A DNA stretch of 26,338 nt, from positions 1 to 26,338 of the forward strand of contig QUFC01000051.1 in the NCBI GenBank assembly GCA_003478355.1, read 5' to 3'. The notes beneath the pieces were generated by a model. The model was not told where the DNA came from. It saw only the letters and a list, made by a program, of their open reading frames with translations, and made no database searches. Within the stretch, counting starts at the first letter, position 1. Each line of letters opens with the position of its first letter. This stretch comes from Lachnospiraceae bacterium AM48-27BH (GTDB lineage: Bacteria; Bacillota; Clostridia; Lachnospirales; Lachnospiraceae). Positions 22,030 through 26,338 of this stretch are shown piece after piece. A program made the translations under genes and the position numbers.

Positions 22030-22467
22030 ATGAAATCTTTTGGTGCTAAAGTTAAAGAACAACGTGGAAATCTTGGATTAAGTCAGAAACAATTAGCAGA
22101 AAAAGCCGGAATGGGTATCCGAACAATTACTTCTTATGAATTAGGAGAAAGAAAACCATACCAGGCACAGCTTTATAAGCTGGCAAAGGCACTGGAGGTA
22201 TCAACCGAGTATCTGCAAAACGATAACATAGAGGATCCATCTTATGGTTTAGACCGCATGGAATATGTAGAAGATATGAGAAAAAAAAGCGGAACCAGAG
22301 AGGCATTGGATCTACAAAAAATGCTGGCTGAGAACACAGCTCTTTTTGCAGGAGGCACTCTAAGCGAAGAAGCAAAAGATGCTTATTTTCAGGCAGTTGC
22401 CGAAGCATACTATGACTGTAAAAAAGCAGCCAGAAAAACCTTTGGCAAAAAGAAAAATCCACAATAA
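22030..22467 (+). CDS. XRE-family HTH repressor
   Basis: 145 aa. HTH_3/Cro-C1 domain at ~1-60: FGAKVKEQRGNLGLSQKQLAEKAGMGIRTITSYELGERKP, with helices and turn as in phage repressors. The C-terminal half is helical and acidic. ATG 22030 follows GGAGG. It lies immediately before an ImmA/IrrE protease gene. In ICEBs1 and phi105-like elements such a repressor (ImmR) holds the element silent until the protease cuts it. That pairing and the operator-like array upstream suggest the same arrangement here. Confidence 0.9.
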   Translation: MKSFGAKVKEQRGNLGLSQKQLAEKAGMGIRTITSYELGERKPYQAQLYKLAKALEVSTEYLQNDNIEDPSYGLDRMEYVEDMRKKSGTREALDLQKMLAENTALFAGGTLSEEAKDAYFQAVAEAYYDCKKAARKTFGKKKNPQ

Positions 22468-22505
22468 TCTTCTCCCGTAATATAGTCCGAAAGGAGGGAG
22501 CTGTT

Positions 22506-23027
22506 TTGACTATTCAATCCATATCTGAAGAAGTCAGACGGATCCAGAAAAAATATGGTGAATCGGATCCATTCCGTCTGGCACAGGCAATGAAAATTAT
22601 CGTGGTATTAAAACCGATGGGAAGATATAAGGGGTGCTGCAAAGGATTTTATGTTCAGCACCGCAGAATCAAACATATCACAATCAACAGCGATTTGCCG
22701 GAAGTGATTCAACGGGTCATACTGGCTCATGAAATTGCTCATTCCGTGCTTCATGCAAACATAACAGCTGCATTTCATGAATTTACACTATTTGACGATA
22801 CAGATCGGCAGGAATATGAAGCAAATCTCTTTGCTGCCGAACTGCTGTTATCTGATGACTGCGTATTAAATGCATTAAACGAAGACCAGTTTTTCTTTCA
22901 GGCAGCCAAAGCTCTTTATGTACCAGCAGAATTACTGGACTTTAAATTTCGTGTCATGAAACGTAAAGGTTATAAACTGGAGTCTCCCATCGTATCACAT
23001 GGGAATTTTCTGAAAACAATTGAATAG
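22506..23027 (+). CDS. ImmA/IrrE-family metallopeptidase
   Basis: 173 aa from a TTG at 22506 with AAGGAGG eight bases before. The zinc motif HExxH is intact (LAHEIAHSVLH, ~76-86) with a downstream Glu in DRQEYEANLFAAELLL (~101-116), the pattern of ImmA/IrrE peptidases. It is likely to cleave the XRE repressor encoded 38 nt upstream, releasing element genes after DNA damage. The same-strand order repressor then protease matches ImmR-ImmA. Confidence 0.92.
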   Translation: MTIQSISEEVRRIQKKYGESDPFRLAQAMKIIVVLKPMGRYKGCCKGFYVQHRRIKHITINSDLPEVIQRVILAHEIAHSVLHANITAAFHEFTLFDDTDRQEYEANLFAAELLLSDDCVLNALNEDQFFFQAAKALYVPAELLDFKFRVMKRKGYKLESPIVSHGNFLKTIE

Positions 23028-23038
23028 GAGGACTACTG

Positions 23039-23623
23039 ATGAACGAAGATACTATCCGCGATATATACTATGTAGAACATAAATGGAACCCCCATTTTTT
23101 CTATCTTTCCCCAAAATCATTTTGCCAGGATCTTGAAAAAAATGGCCCCGATCTATACCTTGACTTGTTCCATGCCATGTATCAGGAAGAGTCTGATTAT
23201 ATTTGTCCATATACGGAAAACGATTTTTCCCTTAGAAAAGAACTTTGCAACAATGGGACAACTATCATCTATCAGCTTATTACTCCATCTCCTGTCCTCT
23301 CCCCTCTTACCCGGTGTGTCTATTTCTGCTGTCAATTAGATAAGCAGCAATATTTTTACTATACCTCTGAGCTAGCACATACCGGTGATTATCTGCTATG
23401 CGGATGGACAAAGGATGAAGCGCATCTCATTTTCCATTCCGATGCATCTACACTTGAGGAAGAACTGGAAGAAGTTAAAAAACTTTTTAAGGAGGTAGAA
23501 CTATATGATCGGTGTTCAGACAGACTGCAAAGTTTATGTAAACGTAAGAGCAGCCTTCCTTCCAGACGGAAAGATGCTTCCAGAAGAACTTACCTGGGAA
23601 GACGGAACACCTTATACAATTGA
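23039..23623 (+). CDS. Hypothetical protein
   Basis: 194 aa as read, aromatic-rich, not recognised. ATG 23039 follows AGGAGG. The last ~40 residues (from about YDRCSDRLQSL) overlap the next gene by 119 nt in another frame and are unusually basic/Ser-rich. Either this tail is readthrough after a lost stop codon or frameshift near 23500, or it is a true long overlap. It belongs to the XRE-ImmA transcript. Confidence 0.6.
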   Translation: MNEDTIRDIYYVEHKWNPHFFYLSPKSFCQDLEKNGPDLYLDLFHAMYQEESDYICPYTENDFSLRKELCNNGTTIIYQLITPSPVLSPLTRCVYFCCQLDKQQYFYYTSELAHTGDYLLCGWTKDEAHLIFHSDASTLEEELEEVKKLFKEVELYDRCSDRLQSLCKRKSSLPSRRKDASRRTYLGRRNTLYN

Positions 23624-23786
23624 CCGCATTTTGAATGTGAAACCCTCTGTCGCAAGGAAAGCTGGAGGTCAGGGCGACTGTTATACAATTTTGGTAAACG
23701 GAAAGCAAAGCCATCTCTTTTTTGAACGCAGTACAAATTTAACGGGAGCTTATATAGGCCGGTGGTTTGTAGAACGAAAATCTTAA
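23505..23786 (+). CDS. Hypothetical protein, small beta-rich
   Basis: 93 aa. ATG 23505 has a strong AAGGAGG site inside the upstream gene, so this start is well supported. The sequence (CKVYVNVRAAFLPDGKMLPEELTWEDGTPYTIDRI ... DCYTILVNGKQSHLFFERSTN) looks like one small beta-sheet domain. I do not recognise the family. Last gene before a terminator. Confidence 0.7.
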   Translation: MIGVQTDCKVYVNVRAAFLPDGKMLPEELTWEDGTPYTIDRILNVKPSVARKAGGQGDCYTILVNGKQSHLFFERSTNLTGAYIGRWFVERKS

Positions 23787-23802
23787 CCAAAACCCTTATA
23801 TA

Positions 23803-23847
23803 AAAAAGATAGCTGTCATTTTACGATATAATGTCAACTATCTTTTT
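23803..23847. terminator. Bidirectional intrinsic terminator
   Basis: AAAAAGATAG (23803-23812) and CTATCTTTTT (23838-23847) pair over ten bases, extendable to ~14 with one bulge, with A/T runs on both sides. It serves the XRE-ImmA operon (plus) and the DUF4261 operon (minus). Confidence 0.8.
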
Positions 23848-23865
23848 ATATGGCATCATTTTATA

Positions 23866-24744
23866 TTAACGCATTCCAGACGCACACTCTCCCATATTAA
23901 TGTCCAGCACCCCTCTGGGCGGCTGGATCAGGGCGTCCTCATACTGGCACTTCCACTGAATCTCCCGGCACATCTGGCCATTCGCCACGCCGTCTATGGT
24001 TTCCCCATCCTGAATGGGGTTATCATGCTCCAATATGTACGATGCCACATTGTAGGCGTGGTTTACCACCCAGTTGGGGTCCATGTCGTGGAAGTGGTAC
24101 TGGAGGTCGGGCAGGAACAGGGTGCTCATGCCCACCGTGTCGATGAGCATATCTTCGGTGCCCTCAATGTTAAAGAAGCGGACATTGACGCCAAAGCGGA
24201 TGAACCGATCCGAGCCTTCAATCTGGTGAGAACGCACATCCTCCGCCAGAAACAGTTTGCCGCAGTTCTGGAAATAGAATGCCTCACAGGTGGGGTATAG
24301 CTCCGCCAGAGCCTCCAAAAAGTCGGCATCCAGATTGGCACGCTCCAGCGCCGGAAGCGCCGCAGCCAGCATATCGGTGGCTACCACCTGATATTTGCAC
24401 TCCCGGAAGATCCGCTCCCGGTCCTCCTGGCAATCCCACATCTGGCTCATCAGGAAGGCATCAAAGCCTTTGCCCTTGAACTTGTCGCATTTCATCACCA
24501 TCAGCTGCACCGGGCATTTTCCGTCCTTGAACTCTGCAATATGCTCCTGTGCGGCAAAGCCGGCCATTTTCTTATCATAACAGAAACACTCGGTTGATCC
24601 GATGTGCTTCTCCATTACGGCAGTCATTTTTTCTTTATCCGGCATTTCTACCGGCTCTTTGAACAGCATCTGAATGAGATAGGGGCCTCCGGGCTGGGGA
24701 CCTTTTTTGTCGTCCAGGTTTTGCTGGAAAACTTTATTGCTCAT
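23866..24744 (-). CDS. DUF4261-domain protein
   Basis: 292 aa, soluble. I recognise the DUF4261 pattern in GPYLIQMLFKEPVEMPDKEKM near the N-terminus and the C-terminal GVNVRFFNIEGTEDMLIDTVGMSTLFLPDLQYHFHDMDPNWVVNHAYNVASYI. Function is unknown; such proteins are common beside SUKH-like and immunity-type genes in Firmicutes. ATG 24744 follows AAGGAGG, which lies at the stop codon of the preceding gene (12-nt gap). GC content is clearly higher than in the recombinase region, a sign of separate origin. Confidence 0.8.
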   Translation of the reverse strand: MSNKVFQQNLDDKKGPQPGGPYLIQMLFKEPVEMPDKEKMTAVMEKHIGSTECFCYDKKMAGFAAQEHIAEFKDGKCPVQLMVMKCDKFKGKGFDAFLMSQMWDCQEDRERIFRECKYQVVATDMLAAALPALERANLDADFLEALAELYPTCEAFYFQNCGKLFLAEDVRSHQIEGSDRFIRFGVNVRFFNIEGTEDMLIDTVGMSTLFLPDLQYHFHDMDPNWVVNHAYNVASYILEHDNPIQDGETIDGVANGQMCREIQWKCQYEDALIQPPRGVLDINMGECASGMR

Positions 24745-24756
24745 TTGGTTTCCTCC

Positions 24757-25536
24757 TTAATAATCCAGCAGGATGGGCACCTGCTGTTCCTCGGCAAACC
24801 GCATGGCTCGCCAGAACATGGAGAAGGCAAACTTGGCAAGGGATTGGGTGTCATACGGGGTGTGTTCCGGGATGTCCGCCTTGCTGTACCGTCCATCTGC
24901 GTCTATGGTTCCATCTACCGGGTATCCCTCAGTGTCGGCCCAGCCAAGGATGGTATCCTCATCGGCCTGCCACGCCAGCTGGTTCAGCTTCTCCAGTTCC
25001 TTCCGCAGTCCGCCCAGAGTGGCGATCACCGCCTGATCATCGGTGAGCAGAAGCGCCTGAAATAAGAAGGAATCCGCCAGAGGCAGCCACCAGGTAGCCC
25101 CACTGAACAGGGACCACACCCGCTCCTCGTCCGATGCAAGGCGGGCAATCAGGGGATGCTCCCCAAAGTCCCAGTCTTTCTCCACAGTAGGTGGCACCGG
25201 TTCCTCATATGTATGGCAGGCAGCCACCAGCAGCATGGCGCCGAACGCATCCCAATCCGGCTTGTCGGTGTAATATGGCTTCTCATTGTCCTCCGGCCAG
25301 GGGGTGTAGGGCGGTTGGTCCGGCTGGGAAATAGCTGCCAGAATCTGATCCCGCCAGTTCTCCACCGTTTCCTGAACCTCAGCCGGGGACAGCTCCTCCT
25401 CGTTGTCAGCAGGTTCTCCATCCGGGGTGATGCGGTTGAAAGTATATCCGTTTTCCTCCGCCCACTGTTGGACGATGGTTTTCCAGTTGTGAGAATAGTA
25501 CCGTGTCAGTGTTCCGGCGTAGATGTCAAGTCCCAT
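24757..25536 (-). CDS. Hypothetical protein next to DUF4261
   Basis: 259 aa, acidic, Trp-rich, no membrane segment. Begins MGLDIYAGTLTRYYSHNWKT, a start reminiscent of DUF1877-like or immunity-type proteins, but I cannot assign a family. ATG 25536 follows AAAGGAG. Middle gene of a three-gene minus-strand operon with tight spacing (20 nt upstream, 12 nt downstream). Confidence 0.7.
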   Translation of the reverse strand: MGLDIYAGTLTRYYSHNWKTIVQQWAEENGYTFNRITPDGEPADNEEELSPAEVQETVENWRDQILAAISQPDQPPYTPWPEDNEKPYYTDKPDWDAFGAMLLVAACHTYEEPVPPTVEKDWDFGEHPLIARLASDEERVWSLFSGATWWLPLADSFLFQALLLTDDQAVIATLGGLRKELEKLNQLAWQADEDTILGWADTEGYPVDGTIDADGRYSKADIPEHTPYDTQSLAKFAFSMFWRAMRFAEEQQVPILLDY

Positions 25537-25556
25537 AAGTTTTTCTCCTTTTTTGT

Positions 25557-26224
25557 CTATATCATTTCATACAGCAGGGCAGCGTCGCCCTGCACCAGCT
25601 CCAGATGGGAACGCAGCGTTTCCAGTCCGCTTTGTACCGCCTCGGTGGGGAGGTTCCAGTCTGGGGCAATTTCGGCGGCCAGTTCCTGGAGATTCTGCTC
25701 CCGCTGAGCTGCCAGCAGTTTAGACGCCAGCTCTCCCGCCAGCAGAGCGCAATCCGGGGTATCCTCCGTCTGGGGAGCAGGAATAGATGCTCATGGCCCC
25801 GTAATCGGTGTGCAGAACAAGTCCGCTCCCAGTAAAGGCAAAATTCACCTGCCGCACCACAAAGGGGTCATCAATAGTGGCCAGCAGCTGGCCGCTGCCG
25901 ATATCCCACAGCTCTATGGGGGAACTGCCACGATCCTGCTGAACAGCCATCAGGCTGCCCCTTGTCCGCACCATACAGGTGTCTGAAAAACTCAGCCCCT
26001 GCCGGACAGAAAACGGGAAAGGATTGTCTATCTCCTCTCCGGTCTGGGTCAGATAGAACTTACCGCCCACCGAGAAACACTGGTCATCCGGGGAGAAGAA
26101 GGGATGCCAGCCCTCATTGGGAATCACTACTTTTTGGGCAGATTTCAGATCGACCAGCACATACTCACCCTCGGTGACACGGTAGGCCGCTTTGCTTTGC
26201 CGGGGAGAGAGCATCCCAAAGCAG
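25557..26224 (-). pseudogene. WD40/beta-propeller-like protein, 5'-truncated and frameshifted
   Basis: The frame 25720-26214 reads repeated beta-strand motifs typical of propellers (HPFFSPDDQCFSVGGKFYL; SPIELWDIGSGQLLATIDDP). After SCSPD it becomes nonsense, while the adjacent frame continues DTPDCALLAGELASKLLAAQ ... GDAALLYEMI to TAG at 25557-25559, right before the next gene's ribosome site. One extra base near 25762-25769 explains it. Upstream, the frame meets a stop about seven codons before the ATG and the sequence turns AT-rich, so the N-terminal part (and its ribosome site) is missing, probably cut off by an insertion. Confidence 0.7.
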
Positions 26225-26338
26225 TAATACTATAAATGAGCAAGTTCGTGATTTTGCATAAAAGAAAGACACCTCGATTCCATGTGTTGTATAATGAAAG
26301 TGCCAAAACAAACATTTGCAACATTTACGAAAGAAGGT
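26225..26338. other. AT-rich edge, possible end of an insertion element
   Basis: No gene. Base composition changes abruptly here from the GC-rich operon. A TATAAT hexamer lies at 26290-26295 on the plus strand and AAAGAA-containing motifs lie near 26262 and 26331. It could be the promoter end of an element whose transposase lies beyond the window. Confidence 0.3.

Noticed and set aside
23866..25536. Classic contact-dependent toxin/immunity locus at the DUF4261 operon
   Set aside because: No toxin, secretion signal or repeat-bearing effector is visible; the immunity role is only suggested by typical neighbourhoods.

Overview
The window looks like a chromosomal segment from a low-to-mid GC Firmicute, most likely a member of the Lachnospiraceae (Clostridia). 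Three things point there: AAGGAGG-type ribosome binding sites before nearly every gene, a clostridial-style Tad pilus locus (DUF6382, FHA, DUF5702, A24 peptidase, TadE-like pseudopilins), and a dense run of mobile-element genes of the kind found in gut Lachnospiraceae. The genus is inference only.

Layout. (1) 1-3510, housekeeping-like: a frameshifted membrane-anchored regulator at the left edge, a stand-alone MurG-family glycosyltransferase on the plus strand, and a minus-strand rhomboid - HIT - sigma-70 row with its own promoter. murG sits between the sigma gene and its probable partner. (2) 3606-5103, a 1.5-kb insert bounded by 34-nt inverted repeats (30/34 identical). It carries a strong promoter, a roughly 175-nt structured RNA, an intrinsic terminator and then a gene for a PBECR4-like (phage-type nuclease fold) protein. 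This layout resembles type III toxin-antitoxin loci and is the best candidate for an undescribed system. (3) 5105-10855, the distal half of a Tad/Flp pilus operon on the minus strand: broken flp, DUF5702, TadE-like, prepilin peptidase, TadE-like, DUF6382, FHA. The ATPase and platform genes expected upstream are absent. (4) About 10870-16800, an AT-rich Tn554-like recombination module: three consecutive tyrosine recombinases and three tandem TnpC-like coiled-coil proteins, ending in a terminator next to the broken flp gene. (5) 16840-23790, a mobile-element maintenance and regulation cluster: a 32-aa membrane peptide, an unknown protein, a serine-recombinase domain lacking its catalytic serine, MazF, a small unknown, a highly structured non-coding stretch, a sigma-like factor, a LexA-type HTH without peptidase, an unknown, a Y-family DNA polymerase, then divergently an XRE repressor, an ImmA/IrrE protease and two unknowns. 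The divergent control region has a perfect consensus promoter overlaid with repeated operator-like motifs. (6) 23866-26224, a visibly more GC-rich three-gene operon (DUF4261 protein, unknown, truncated WD40-like protein), followed by an AT-rich edge that may be the start of another insertion element.

How it may work together. The XRE/ImmA pair, LexA-type HTH, Y-polymerase and MazF suggest an integrated element whose genes respond to DNA damage through repressor cleavage, by analogy with ImmR/ImmA of ICEBs1. The recombinase module could be its integration machinery or an independent insertion. The Tad operon appears to have been severed by that insertion.

A recurring oddity is single-base frame breaks in otherwise well-preserved genes (near 100, 5760, 7812, 10816, 18117 and 25765). 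They may be real decay around mobile DNA or errors in the assembly; reads would decide.
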